Source: an uncultured bacterium
Lineage (GTDB): Bacteria; Margulisbacteria; Marinamargulisbacteria; SXXA01
Assembly (NCBI GenBank): GCA_903864835.1
Contig: CAIPHK010000040.1
Coordinates: 62,001 to 126,000, forward strand
DNA: 64,000 nt
Reading direction: 5' to 3'
In this document: positions 44,548-53,698 of the stretch, piece after piece
How positions within the stretch are numbered: position 1 is the stretch's first letter
Layout of the letters: every line of letters begins with the position of its first letter
The notes under the pieces: model-generated
The model's input: the letters and a program-made list of their open reading frames with translations, nothing else
Told to the model about the DNA's origin: nothing
Databases searched by the model: none
Made by a program: the position numbers and the translations under genes

Positions 44548-45318
44548 CCATTACCACCAAATACCTCCGATTGATATGGAAGCACTGTATTCGTTATCAG
44601 ATCGCGCCAACGTGGCATTGGGACGCCTCGATGGAATGAGCTCCATTTTGCCGGACACATCACTATTCCTGTACATGTATATCCGAAAAGAAGCCGTATT
44701 ATCGTCCTAAATAGAAGGAACACAGTCGTCATTATCTGACTTATTATCTTCTGAAACCTCAGACGCCCCCCCCCGAAAAACTCATGGAAACCATGGGCGA
44801 TCTCGAACTATTTTTGAATGATGAATCAGTAACGTTACCCATATTAATCAAAGCCGCATTGGCCAATGTCCAATTTGAAACCATTCCCCTTCTATATCTG
44901 AGCTTATATTTCAAAACCCACAGACAACCCTACTACGACCATCTGCAATCCGTGCGAGAAACCGGAAACTGGGAGGCGTGGATTACGTTTTTTTTGGAAG
45001 GCGTTATTAAAACCGCAGGACAGGCGGTTGATACCGCACGAACCGTTTTAAATCAGTTCGCCGTTGACCAACGCACCATCGCAACTTCAGGGCGTTCCAC
45101 GGGCGCAATCGTCACGGTGTTTTCATATTTACAAGGGCACCACAACCAGCATCAAGTCATCAACAGGACTATCGTTGCCCACTATCTTAAGAGCGCTTAC
45201 GACCTTATCCGATCTAAAAATGGTTCACGAAATCACAGGAAAGGGCCGCCATAAGATATTTGTGTATCAAGACTATCTGGATATTTTAAATCAGGGGACA
45301 GAACCGTTGGGGAAGTAG
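44548..45318 (+). pseudogene. Fic-family protein, multiply inactivated
   Basis: Recognisable Fic pieces occur in order: LPPN and PPIDM at 44548-44578, then RANVALGRLDGM and YIRKEAVLSS, where TAA replaces the usual Gln before IEGTQSSLSDLL. C9 at 44766-44774 shifts the frame. VQFETI is then joined straight to PLLYLSLYFKTH, so the AMP-transferase core HPFxxGNGRxGR is deleted. A last frameshift near 45150-45200 leads to the normal C-terminus TGKGRHKIFVYQDYLDIL. Fic proteins AMPylate targets; this one cannot. The 5' end lies against the repeat flanking katG. Confidence 0.85.
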
Positions 45319-45470
45319 AATGCCTGTCAATTTTGGATTTTTGCCCATATCATCCGCTATATTTGAATAATTCATGAATTAAATCATTTGGGGTCAAACG
45401 CATTGGGTTATTTGTCTACTTCTTCCTAGAGGATGTATTTCAAGTCAAAGTTGACCTTGTGACCACCGCC

Positions 45471-45577
45471 GCGATCGTTCAAAATGCCACAGATGTGACA
45501 TTTATCGGTCGGTGCGGTGTGGCCACGCCACATAAACCGGACGAAAATGGTGCAGATGGGGTATTTTGAACGATCGC
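45471..45577. repeat. 107-bp inverted-repeat element (MITE-like or large hairpin)
   Basis: GCGATCGTTCAAAAT (45471-45485) is the exact reverse complement of 45563-45577. Inner sequence includes GCCACAGATGTGACATTT and a GTGGCCAC palindrome. The right arm ends at the base next to the glutaminase stop, so it may now act as that gene's terminator. The inner TCAAAATGCCACAG-type text is reminiscent of IS21-family end repeats, but no transposase is present. Confidence 0.65.
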
Positions 45578-46489
45578 CTAGAAAATGGACATACCGGTTT
45601 TGGTGGTAAACAACGACAACACCTGGGTTCCTAGCAATGAATTCCCGACGTCATTCAACCCCGGCGACCACACACATACCGCAAATTGATCGGGCATTAC
45701 GGCCAAAATTCCACCGCCCACCCCACTTTTTGCAGGCAACCCCACTTGATAGGCAAAATCGCCCACGGCATCGTACGTCCCGCAGGTCAGCATCAATGAA
45801 TTAATATACTTGGTTTCACGTGCATTTAAGATTGGGACACTCCAATACGGTGACTTCCCATGATTCACGAGAAACAACCCCGCTTTCGCCAGTTGCACAC
45901 AGGACATTTCAATTGAGCAATGGTGAAAATAGGCATCCAATACCACCTCAACATCCCCTTTAATATTTCCAAAACTCTTTAAAAAATAGGCCATCGCCTT
46001 GTTTCTAAATCCGACCGATTCTTCAGACGCCGCTACCGTAAAATTAAACGAAATATCAGATTGCCCCGATATCCGTCGCACAAAATTAAGCACTACTTCT
46101 TTAGCGTTTCCGTGCTTCGACAATATCAAATCGGTCACCACCAGCGCCCCAGCATTGATAAATGGATTTCGTGGAATTCCATTTTCATATTCCAACTGGA
46201 CCAACGAATTGAACGCGTTACCGGAGGGCTCTCGACCGGTGCGTTGCCATAAAGCCGGCTCACCCATCACCATCGTCAACGTAAACAATTTCGAAATACT
46301 TTGGATCGAAAACGGCTCATCGGCCCGGCCCACCTGGAACAATCGCCCATCCGCTGTGATCACCGCCATCCCGAATTTTTGGGGCTCTATCTTTGCCAGT
46401 TCTGGGATATATGTGGCCACATGCCCTTCACCGAATCGCGGTGAGAGCTCGGTATAAATCTCGTCTAAAATTGATTGATAGTCGTCCAT
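45578..46489 (-). CDS. glsA: glutaminase
   Basis: 303 residues, the standard length of bacterial glutaminase A. It hydrolyses glutamine to glutamate and ammonia. The serine-beta-lactamase-like active site Ser64-x-x-Lys67 is in FSIQSISKLF. RNPFINAGALVV, the VYFHHCSIEM-like segment (DAYFHHCSIEMS) and KSGVGGGILAV are family landmarks. It lies 8 bp after gloA with its own start, so they are probably one operon. A large inverted repeat begins right at its stop codon. Confidence 0.95.
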   Translation of the reverse strand: MDDYQSILDEIYTELSPRFGEGHVATYIPELAKIEPQKFGMAVITADGRLFQVGRADEPFSIQSISKLFTLTMVMGEPALWQRTGREPSGNAFNSLVQLEYENGIPRNPFINAGALVVTDLILSKHGNAKEVVLNFVRRISGQSDISFNFTVAASEESVGFRNKAMAYFLKSFGNIKGDVEVVLDAYFHHCSIEMSCVQLAKAGLFLVNHGKSPYWSVPILNARETKYINSLMLTCGTYDAVGDFAYQVGLPAKSGVGGGILAVMPDQFAVCVWSPGLNDVGNSLLGTQVLSLFTTKTGMSIF

Positions 46490-46497
46490 TTGATTAG

Positions 46498-46881
46498 TTA
46501 CGCCTTCTGCAACAATTCAATCTTGTACCCATTAGGGTCCTCAACAAATGCCAACACCGTCGTCCCAAATTTCATCGGCCCCGGCTCACGAACGACGTTG
46601 CCACCGGCCTGACGAATAGTGTCACAGATAGCGTAAACATCTTCCACTCCGATGGCAATGTGCCCATAGGCTGTTCCAATATCATACGACTCCACGCCCC
46701 AGTTAAAGGTGAATTCCAAAACGGTTTCTTGGCTTTCATCCCCGTACCCCATAAAGACTAGGGTAAACTTCCCTTCCGGGAAATCCTTCCGACGAAGTTC
46801 CTTCATCTTAAAATGAGTTTCATAAAACGAAATGGTTTCTTCCAAATTTTGGACCCTCAACATCACGTGCAATAGTCTCAT
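46498..46881 (-). CDS. gloA: lactoylglutathione lyase (glyoxalase I)
   Basis: 127 residues from the ATG at 46881, which is nine bases after AAGGAG; an ATG three codons earlier overlaps that site. It converts the methylglyoxal-thiol hemithioacetal to lactoyl thioester. The metal ligands match the E. coli enzyme: His5, Glu56, His74 and Glu122. DPNGYKIELLQ closes the protein as usual. The pattern without the extra loops suggests a Ni/Co-type enzyme. It is upstream of glsA. Confidence 0.94.
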   Translation of the reverse strand: MRLLHVMLRVQNLEETISFYETHFKMKELRRKDFPEGKFTLVFMGYGDESQETVLEFTFNWGVESYDIGTAYGHIAIGVEDVYAICDTIRQAGGNVVREPGPMKFGTTVLAFVEDPNGYKIELLQKA

Positions 46882-46977
46882 GGTAACCATCTCCTTAGTC
46901 GGCTTTAGTCTCTAAAAAACACACATTTTCTAGTATGATAGACGGATCAGTTTACCTTGTCCGAGAAAGAGAATCAC

Positions 46978-47346
46978 ATGCCTCATATCATCGTCACAAC
47001 CCCGCCGAATTACACCCCTCCCCGACCTTGGCGAGACATCTTGATTTCGCTCAGTCGAACGCTGGCCGGACTCAATCCCACCTTTCAGCTCAGTGACTGC
47101 AAAGCACGTACGGTGTCCGCCGTGGAAAGTGTCGTCGGTGACGGAAGCCCAACACGCGACCATCTATTGATCGCAATTGAGGTCTGGGTGATGCCAGGTC
47201 GTCCCGACGATTTACTTCGACAAGTAGGTCCCGCACTTCGGGATCAGATGGCGACTTTACTTACTCCCACGCCCCCCCCTATCGAAGTGACCGTGGATGT
47301 CCAGGAATTATCTGGTCCCCGGTATTCGAAGGTTCTTTTACAGTAG
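46978..47346 (+). CDS. CHMI-like tautomerase (5-carboxymethyl-2-hydroxymuconate isomerase family)
   Basis: 122 residues from the ATG at 46978, chosen because it places Pro directly after Met (MPHIIVTTP); removal of Met exposes the catalytic N-terminal proline of the tautomerase superfamily. A longer in-frame start seven codons upstream would bury it. The rest, including CKARTVSAVESVVGDG and FxHLLIAIEV-like text (DHLLIAIEVWVMPGR), fits the isomerase family. Its substrate here is unknown, as no aromatic degradation genes are present. It is convergent with and overlaps the rhodanese gene by 9 bp. Confidence 0.7.
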   Translation: MPHIIVTTPPNYTPPRPWRDILISLSRTLAGLNPTFQLSDCKARTVSAVESVVGDGSPTRDHLLIAIEVWVMPGRPDDLLRQVGPALRDQMATLLTPTPPPIEVTVDVQELSGPRYSKVLLQ

Positions 47347-47353
47347 AACCTTC
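47328..47353. terminator. bidirectional hairpin at convergent gene ends
   Basis: GAAGGTTCT (47328-47336) and AGAACCTTC (47345-47353) are exact reverse complements with an 8-base loop. They cover the stop codons of both the tautomerase-like and rhodanese genes. No long T-run follows on either side, so its termination strength is uncertain. Confidence 0.5.
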
Positions 47354-47613
47354 CAAGATCCAATATTGGTAACATCCGCCACGCCTTGTGCCACCAACCA
47401 TTTTTTGGCCGCTTCACTACGACCGCCCGATTTACAAAATACGTACACCGGTGCCGTCATCGCTCGAATTTTATCCAAATGTTGGGGCAATTCATCAAGA
47501 GGAATATTAATGGCATTCGGCGCCGCACTTTCCGCCACTTCTTCTGGAGTCCGAACATCGATCCGAGTTCCGTTTCCCTTTCGGGCATCTTCTATTGCAG
47601 TTTCTATTGTCAT
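47338..47613 (-). CDS. rhodanese-like domain protein
   Basis: 91 residues, a single rhodanese domain. TRIDVRTPEEVAESAAPNAI is the N-terminal signature and the active-site loop is CKSGGRS with Cys60. It can carry a sulfane sulfur for thiolation or detoxification reactions. There is no signal peptide, so it is cytoplasmic. It is the only gene on this strand before the divergent valS and overlaps the convergent tautomerase-like gene by 9 bp. Confidence 0.92.
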   Translation of the reverse strand: MTIETAIEDARKGNGTRIDVRTPEEVAESAAPNAINIPLDELPQHLDKIRAMTAPVYVFCKSGGRSEAAKKWLVAQGVADVTNIGSWKVLL

Positions 47614-47682
47614 GAACCAATTATCTCCAGCCCGCTAAACCATGTCCAGTTAAACTATTTGAATGATTTGTGTATTGGTTTT

Positions 47683-47748
47683 GCCCCCTCTATACGAATT
47701 TTCGTAGAGAGTGGGGCCCCTCCTCAACCCCGGACGGGGGCGAGGAGG
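47683..47748. promoter_or_regulatory. two adjacent stable hairpins upstream of valS
   Basis: Hairpin 1 (47683-47717): GCCCC-CTCT-TACGA pairs with TCGTA-AGAG-GGGGC, with one mismatch and one bulge. Hairpin 2 (47719-47748): CCTCCTC pairs with GAGGAGG, enclosing CCCC/GGGG. They lie between the divergent rhodanese and valS genes. The canonical T-box sequence is not seen, so any leader control of valS would be of another kind. Confidence 0.5.
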
Positions 47749-47809
47749 TGGGGGTGAGTGATTGCACCAATGTTGCCAAATACCCAATGTATATTTAGAT
47801 TGAGTTCCT

Positions 47810-50425
47810 ATGGAAAAAACATATTCGCCCCAATCAATTGAATCGCGCCTCTACCAAGAATGGGAAACCTCTGGCAAGTTTGCACCCAAGTCCGATGGCC
47901 ACGTATTTTCGATCGTCATTCCTCCTCCCAATGTCACTGGAACCCTGCATATTGGCCATGCCCTAGAACACACGCTCATCGATATCGTCTGCCGGCAACG
48001 ACGGATGAAAGGCCACGCCGTGGAATGGCTTCCGGGAACTGACCACGCCGGTATCGCCACGCAAAACGTGGTGGAAAAATCCCTGGCCGCCCAAGGCCAA
48101 TCCCGCCACGATTTCACCCGCGACGCATTTGTGGATCGGGTATGGGAATGGAAGCACCAATACGGCAACACAATTACCACCCAAATGCGACGCCTCGGCA
48201 CCTCCGTCGATTGGTCGAGGGAACGATTTACGATGGATCCCGGATGCGCCAAAGCAGTGACCGAAACGTTTATTAAACTCTTCAACCAAGGGCTCATTTA
48301 TCGCGGCGCATACATCATCAATTGGTGCCCCCGTTGCACCACTGCGTTATCCGATATTGAGGTCGAACACGAGCCCGCCGAAGGCCACTTGTGGCATATT
48401 CGCTATCCATTTACCGCCGATCCATCGCAAGGCATCGTCGTCGCCACGACCCGTCCCGAAACCTTGTTTGGGGACATGGCCGTCGCCGTTCATCCCGAGG
48501 ATCCTAGATACAAAGCCCATATCGGACAAACCGTCACGGTGCCCTTCTCCAATCGGGAGATTATGATTATCGGGGACGCCGCCGTTGATCCTGACTTCGG
48601 AACGGGCGCGGTAAAAGTTACCCCCGCTCACGATCTCAACGACTACGAAATGGGAAAACGAAACGATATCCCAGCACTCCTCATCATGACCGAAACCGGA
48701 ACGATGAACGAGAACGTACCCGTCGCCTACCAAGGACTCGACCGATTTGAGTGCCGAAAACGGCTCGTCGAAGATCTGGCACAAAGTGGCGCACTCGTTG
48801 CCACCCATGACCACGCCCTCAACCGGGGCCATTGTTACCGATGCAAAACCGTCATCGAACCCTATTTGTCCAAACAATGGTTCGTTAACATGAAAAAACT
48901 CGCCGGACCTGCGATTGACGCCGTCAAAAAAAATGACATTACGTTTGTCCCTCCTCGATTTGGCAAGTTGTACTTCGATTGGATGGAGAACATCCGCGAC
49001 TGGTGTATTTCCCGTCAAATTTGGTGGGGTCACCGCATCCCGATTTGGTATCGCGTCGATGACGCTGAGCAATTCGTTGTGTCAGAAACGATGCCCACCG
49101 ATGGGCACCAGTACGTTCAAGATCCCGACGTCTTAGATACTTGGTTTTCCTCCGCATTGTGGCCATTCTCAACCTTTGGGTGGCCCGACGAGACCATCGA
49201 TCTATCGCGATTTTACCCCAACACCATGCTGGTCACGGGATACGACATTTTAACGTTCTGGGTCTCTCGGATGATTACGATGGGCCTCGCGTTAACTGGG
49301 AAATCCCCCTTTAAAACAGTGTACGTCCACGGATTGGTCCGAGACATCCACGGTAAAAAAATGAGCAAATCGTCCGGCAACGCGGTAGATCCGTTGGAAT
49401 TGATCGACGAATTTGGTGCGGATGCATTGCGATATAGCCTCGCGTCACTCGCGACATTGGGTGGACAAGACATCAAATACAGCCGAGAAAAAGTCGAGTC
49501 CAGCCGAAATTTTGCCAATAAAGTATGGAACGCATCCCGATTTGTGATGATGGGACTGGAAACATTGGAATCCCCCGTCGCGTATACCACCCCCACACCC
49601 ACCACGATTGTTGATCGATGGATACTTAGTGAATTTAATTGGCTATTGGAACAATTGAACGAAGGAATCGAAACATACCATTTTGCACTTGCTGCTGAAC
49701 AACTTTGGGAATTTATTTGGAACGTCTACTGCGACTGGTACCTTGAATTAAGTAAGGTTCACAAATCCGAGTCTTTACCGACCTTAATCTATGTATTGTT
49801 GGGGTCGCTCAAAGTACTGCACCCCTACATGCCGTTTATCACAGAAGAGATTTGGCAGTCGATTTATGCCAGCGGCAAAGTCAGCGAGATGGAATCAAAC
49901 TCGATTGTTACATCAACCTGGCCGGAGTTCGGTGAACTGGACATCGATGCAGAAAGAATAGTCAACCGATTGATCCCCGTCATCCGAGAAATCCGCAATA
50001 TCCGGCAACAATTGGTAATTGCACCGGGCAAAGAAATCGGTGTCATCGCCATCGTGCCCAATGCCATCGATCGCGACATCCTCACCCAATCGCGCGTCTA
50101 TATCGCAAAGCTCGCCAAAGTCGAATCACTCGAAATTCTGGCATCCGTTGACGCCCCTCCTGGACAGTCTGCGGGCGGCGTAGTCGATGACATTCAATTG
50201 TATGTCCCGCTCGCCGGGCTGATTGATGTCGCCCAGGAAACCGCACGGCTCCAAAAGAAGATTGATGCGATTGTCCAAAATTTGGCCGGAACCGCTGCCA
50301 AGTTGAATCAACCGTCATTTATCGAAAAAGCACCGACTCACGTCATCGATAAATTAAAAGACCAACACGCCACCCTCGACGCTGAACACCACTCTTTACT
50401 CGCCCAAATCGCAGCGCTTCTATGA
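47810..50425 (+). CDS. valS: valine--tRNA ligase
   Basis: 871 residues, the usual length of bacterial ValRS. It charges tRNA-Val and has an editing domain for threonine. The class I signatures are HIGH (residues 47-50 in TLHIGHALE) and KMSKS near residue 515 (GKKMSKSSGN). The editing domain contains TTRPETLFGD. The C-terminal coiled-coil arm begins around QETARLQKKI. It overlaps hisD by 4 bp (ATGA), an unusual operon pairing. Two hairpins lie in its upstream region. Confidence 0.97.
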   Translation: MEKTYSPQSIESRLYQEWETSGKFAPKSDGHVFSIVIPPPNVTGTLHIGHALEHTLIDIVCRQRRMKGHAVEWLPGTDHAGIATQNVVEKSLAAQGQSRHDFTRDAFVDRVWEWKHQYGNTITTQMRRLGTSVDWSRERFTMDPGCAKAVTETFIKLFNQGLIYRGAYIINWCPRCTTALSDIEVEHEPAEGHLWHIRYPFTADPSQGIVVATTRPETLFGDMAVAVHPEDPRYKAHIGQTVTVPFSNREIMIIGDAAVDPDFGTGAVKVTPAHDLNDYEMGKRNDIPALLIMTETGTMNENVPVAYQGLDRFECRKRLVEDLAQSGALVATHDHALNRGHCYRCKTVIEPYLSKQWFVNMKKLAGPAIDAVKKNDITFVPPRFGKLYFDWMENIRDWCISRQIWWGHRIPIWYRVDDAEQFVVSETMPTDGHQYVQDPDVLDTWFSSALWPFSTFGWPDETIDLSRFYPNTMLVTGYDILTFWVSRMITMGLALTGKSPFKTVYVHGLVRDIHGKKMSKSSGNAVDPLELIDEFGADALRYSLASLATLGGQDIKYSREKVESSRNFANKVWNASRFVMMGLETLESPVAYTTPTPTTIVDRWILSEFNWLLEQLNEGIETYHFALAAEQLWEFIWNVYCDWYLELSKVHKSESLPTLIYVLLGSLKVLHPYMPFITEEIWQSIYASGKVSEMESNSIVTSTWPEFGELDIDAERIVNRLIPVIREIRNIRQQLVIAPGKEIGVIAIVPNAIDRDILTQSRVYIAKLAKVESLEILASVDAPPGQSAGGVVDDIQLYVPLAGLIDVAQETARLQKKIDAIVQNLAGTAAKLNQPSFIEKAPTHVIDKLKDQHATLDAEHHSLLAQIAALL

Positions 50426-51702
50426 CATCCCCGGTCATTCTGACGGATCACGACTTCCTCAACTTGCCCCATGGGAATGACGCGTCGTCCACCGACCCTG
50501 CCGTTCAATCCACGATCACTGCGATTCAACAGACCATCCGAGACCAAAAAGATCGTGGATTAATTCAATACGCCGCCCAATTTGATCGCGTCGATCCGAC
50601 GACCTTTCAACTCAAAGTTGCTCCCGGTGAGATTGATGCCGCGCTCAAACGGGTCCCAAAACCCTTTTTACGCGCTCTCAAAACCGCCCATCGCGCGATC
50701 GCCCAATACCATTCCTATCAACGGCCCAAAGAATGGTCCCGACGCCCCCGTAAAGGCGTCAGCTACGGGCTTCGCTACACGCCCCTCGATTCCGTCGGCT
50801 TATACGTACCCGGCGGCCGTGCGATTTATCCATCGAGCGTTTTAATGAATGCAATCCCGGCACAGATCGCGGGCGTGTCCTCAATTGTCATGTGTACCCC
50901 CCCTCAATCCGACGGAAATATCCCCGATTGTATTTTGGCCGCCGCCGCCATTAGCGGGATCTCCACCATTATTAAATCGGGGGGCGCCCAAGCGATATTT
51001 GCGATGGCTTACGGGACGGAATCGGTCCCCAAAGTAGATAAAATCGTCGGGCCCGGTAACAAATACGTCGATGGCGCCAAGCAACGGGTCTATGGCGTCG
51101 TGGATATCGACAAACCCGCCGGTCCTTCGGAAGTATTGGTCTATGTCACCGATCCCACCTACGCCCGGTTTGCCGCCGCCGAATTATTGGCCCAACTGGA
51201 ACACGATCCCGACGCGCGTGGCGTCGCATTAACCCTAACCGCCGATTGCGCGCAGGCGATTCAGTCCGCGTTTACCGAGTTACTCCCCCAATGTAGTCGC
51301 CAAGCCATTATTCACCAATCGGTTCGCAACGCCACAATCGTAATTTGCGAATCGGAAAAATCCGCCATTGCGTTAATCAATCACATCGCATCGGAACACT
51401 TAGTCATCCTCGTAGATCAGCCCGAAACCATCATGACTCACGTCCGACATGCCGGATCAATCTTCCTGGGACCCTATACCCCGGTGGCATTGGGCGATTA
51501 TATAGCCGGTCCCAATCATGTCCTTCCCACCGGGGCAGCGGCACGATTTTCATCACCGCTCGGGGTCATGGATTTCTTGAAATACTCAGCATTTTGCAAA
51601 TATACCCAGGATGCCCTCGCAGCGATCCAATCGACCACACGAGAGCTGACCGGTATGGAGGGGTTCGACGCGCATCAATTAAGTATTGATGTTCGACTTT
51701 AG
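50422..51702 (+). CDS. hisD: histidinol dehydrogenase
   Basis: 426 residues. It oxidises histidinol to histidine with NAD in two steps. Landmarks are PGGRAIYPSSVLMNA, KIVGPGNKYVDGAKQ, DKPAGPSEVLVY and ELLAQLEHDP, which supplies the zinc-site residues, then ASEHLVIL with the catalytic His and HVLPTGAAARF. It is translationally coupled to valS. No other histidine biosynthesis genes are in the window, so the pathway is scattered in this genome. It is followed by tRNA-Leu. Confidence 0.96.
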   Translation: MTSPVILTDHDFLNLPHGNDASSTDPAVQSTITAIQQTIRDQKDRGLIQYAAQFDRVDPTTFQLKVAPGEIDAALKRVPKPFLRALKTAHRAIAQYHSYQRPKEWSRRPRKGVSYGLRYTPLDSVGLYVPGGRAIYPSSVLMNAIPAQIAGVSSIVMCTPPQSDGNIPDCILAAAAISGISTIIKSGGAQAIFAMAYGTESVPKVDKIVGPGNKYVDGAKQRVYGVVDIDKPAGPSEVLVYVTDPTYARFAAAELLAQLEHDPDARGVALTLTADCAQAIQSAFTELLPQCSRQAIIHQSVRNATIVICESEKSAIALINHIASEHLVILVDQPETIMTHVRHAGSIFLGPYTPVALGDYIAGPNHVLPTGAAARFSSPLGVMDFLKYSAFCKYTQDALAAIQSTTRELTGMEGFDAHQLSIDVRL

Positions 51703-51716
51703 CCATCCCCTAAAAG

Positions 51717-51725
51717 GTGTTATGC
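51717..51725 (+). promoter_or_regulatory. candidate extended -10 promoter for tRNA-Leu
   Basis: TGTTATGCT (TGn + TATGCT), 24 bp before the tRNA. A poor -35 (TTTAGC) lies 17 bp upstream of the hexamer. Confidence 0.4.
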
Positions 51726-51748
51726 TTTAGCCCTTCCCAAACTCCTTT

Positions 51749-51838
51749 GCCGGGGTGGTGAAATTGGTAGACACGACGGACTTAAAATCCGTTGACCCTA
51801 ATCCGGTCGTGCCGGTTCAAGTCCGGCCCTCGGCACCA
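51749..51838 (+). tRNA. tRNA-Leu (anticodon TAA)
   Basis: 90 bases with an encoded CCA and a long variable arm typical of class II tRNAs. The acceptor GCCGGGG pairs with CCTCGGC (one G-U pair). The anticodon loop is CTTAAAA on an ACGGA/TCCGT stem (anticodon TAA, reading UUA). The T loop is TTCAAGT. The start codon of the sigma54 activator gene is only 21 bases downstream. Confidence 0.96.
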
Positions 51839-51859
51839 ACAGCAGACACAGGTGATTTA

Positions 51860-53398
51860 ATGACTTCGCTACAAAACCCAACACACAATCAATTCCAACT
51901 CCTCCATTCAATTAGTAGCATCCTCACCTCGACCCTGAACTTAAAAGATACCCTCTCCAATATATTTAGCCTTCTCGAAGACCATATCGAGCTAAAAAAA
52001 GGCGTCCTCATTCTTCGCGATTCATACACCGACGAGTACTATATCGAAATTGGATACGGCCTCACGGAAAAAGACCGCCGAAAATCCATATTTAAACTGT
52101 TAGAGATTTTAACCACCCAGGTCCTAGACTCTAATCAGGTCGCCATAATTGACGAACTAAAATCCGGAATTTACGACGTACCCTTCGACGACGACGAAGA
52201 AATGCCTGGTCACAGCCTCACTTGCCTACCGATTATCTTGGGCGACGAGAAAATTGGAACACTGAGTGTAGTGATTCCTCGCACCGTCGACGAAATCCAA
52301 GATCGCCTTAATTTACTATCCACGGTTTGCCTATTAATCGCCCAAGAAATTAAGCTCAAAAAACTCTTGGAAATGGAAAAGGAAGCCCTTCGGCGAGAAA
52401 ACGTGTTGCTTCGGGATGAACTCAAAGAAAAATACAACATCCACAACATGATCGGTAATAGCAATGCGATGCATCAGGTTTACGAAAGCATCATCCAAGT
52501 CGCTAACTCAAACGCCACGGTCCTAATCCGAGGCGAAAGCGGTACAGGAAAAGAACTGGTCGCTCATGCCATCCATTACAACTCGCCTCGGGCCAGCAAA
52601 CCGTTTATCAAAATTAATTGTGGGGCCATTCCTGAAACCCTCATTGAATCCGAGCTTTTTGGATATGAAAAAGGGGCATTTACAGACGCCCAAGAATCCA
52701 AAATGGGAAAATTCGAAGCCGCGAACGGCGGGACGATCTTCTTGGATGAGATCGGCGAATTAACCCCTCAAGTTCAGGTCAAACTGCTACGGGTACTTCA
52801 AGAAAAGGAAGTCGAGCGGGTGGGGGGCCTCAAGCCGATCAAGATCAATGTACGCGTCGTAACCGCCACCCACCGCGACCTTGAAACAGAACTGGAAGCC
52901 AAACGGTTTCGAGAAGACCTTTATTATCGATTAAACGTATTCCCCATTTTTCTCCCGCCACTCAAAGAGCGCAAAACGGACACACTCCTTTTAGCGGAAC
53001 ACTTTTTGGACAAATTCTCGAAAGAAAATTCCAAGACAATCACCCGAATCTCGTCATTGGCAATCGACCTACTCACCAGCTACCAATGGCCAGGCAACGT
53101 CCGCGAACTTGAAAACTGTATGGAGCGGGCCGTTTTAGTATGCCGGACCGACACCATCCAAGCCACGGATTTACCCGCTACACTCCAACGGTCTGACACC
53201 AGCAGCACGGTCTCTGGAGATCTTTCGTATGACGAGCTCATCAGCAATTTTGAGCGAGAACTCATTATCGATGCCCTCAAAAAAACCAAGGGTAACAAAT
53301 CCAGAGCCGCCGATTTGTTAAAAACCACCCAACGGATCATCGGATATAAAATCCAAAATCTGAATATCGACTACGGCAAGTACAAAGGCCGGGTGTAG
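51860..53398 (+). CDS. sigma54-dependent transcriptional activator (NifA-like, GAF-AAA-Fis)
   Basis: 512 residues from the ATG at 51860, which has AGGTGA upstream; an open frame through the tRNA is not used. A GAF sensor domain covers about 1-180, then a linker helix, then the AAA+ domain ([13 protein letters not shown]; Walker A GESGTGKE near 225; [11 protein letters not shown]), and a Fis-type helix-turn-helix at the end ([14 protein letters not shown]). The sigma54-contact loop reads GAFTDA (272-277) rather than GAFTGA. It presumably activates genes outside this window in response to a small ligand. Confidence 0.92.
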   Translation: MTSLQNPTHNQFQLLHSISSILTSTLNLKDTLSNIFSLLEDHIELKKGVLILRDSYTDEYYIEIGYGLTEKDRRKSIFKLLEILTTQVLDSNQVAIIDELKSGIYDVPFDDDEEMPGHSLTCLPIILGDEKIGTLSVVIPRTVDEIQDRLNLLSTVCLLIAQEIKLKKLLEMEKEALRRENVLLRDELKEKYNIHNMIGNSNAMHQVYESIIQVANSNATVLIRGESGTGKELVAHAIHYNSPRASKPFIKINCGAIPETLIESELFGYEKGAFTDAQESKMGKFEAANGGTIFLDEIGELTPQVQVKLLRVLQEKEVERVGGLKPIKINVRVVTATHRDLETELEAKRFREDLYYRLNVFPIFLPPLKERKTDTLLLAEHFLDKFSKENSKTITRISSLAIDLLTSYQWPGNVRELENCMERAVLVCRTDTIQATDLPATLQRSDTSSTVSGDLSYDELISNFERELIIDALKKTKGNKSRAADLLKTTQRIIGYKIQNLNIDYGKYKGRV

Positions 53399-53698
53399 CA
53401 CCGAGTTAAAATGGGCGATTTCGGGGCGGAACTTTATATTAGATTTGTTTCACTTCGCTACGCAAAGATGAAACACGCTACGCCGAAGTAAATTCGGCTT
53501 CGCTTAGCCACAGGCGCTTTACCCTACCGCTTCGCACTTGCTCCGCTCCTTGATGGTCCACGCCTCGTCTCCATCCCAAACTCGATCCATTTTAATCGGT
53601 GCTGGTATAGGTAGCCGAAGGCGTAGCGAGCCGCGGCTCGCCGGCGGGGAGGCTCAATCTGGCTCAGCCAGTTGAGGGGCGGCAGCCCTTATATATCG
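53399..53698. other. 300-bp intergenic region rich in stem-loops
   Basis: No gene seen; it lies between two convergent genes. It contains GTTTCA (53447-53452) pairing with TGAAAC (53468-53473), a perfect 16-bp palindrome GCGAGCCGCGGCTCGC (53626-53641), and a long stem CTCAA/CTGGC with GCCAG/TTGAG (53653-53676, one bulge). The last two lie next to each other and could form one structured RNA or a strong terminator for the minus-strand gene. Confidence 0.55.

Noticed and set aside
44532-44732. 66-codon minus-strand frame upstream of katG
   Set aside because: It is the antisense of the Fic N-terminal remnant, which has clear family sequence on the plus strand.
47640-47809. T-box riboswitch before valS
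   Set aside because: The region has hairpins but no recognisable T-box sequence and seems too short for a full T-box leader.
48347-49072. 241-codon open frame on the minus strand opposite valS
   Set aside because: It is the antisense of a highly conserved synthetase, with no ribosome site and no recognisable protein sequence.
51755-51859. Start of the sigma54 activator within tRNA-Leu
   Set aside because: The first 35 codons would be tRNA sequence; the ATG at 51860 has a proper ribosome site and fits the family.
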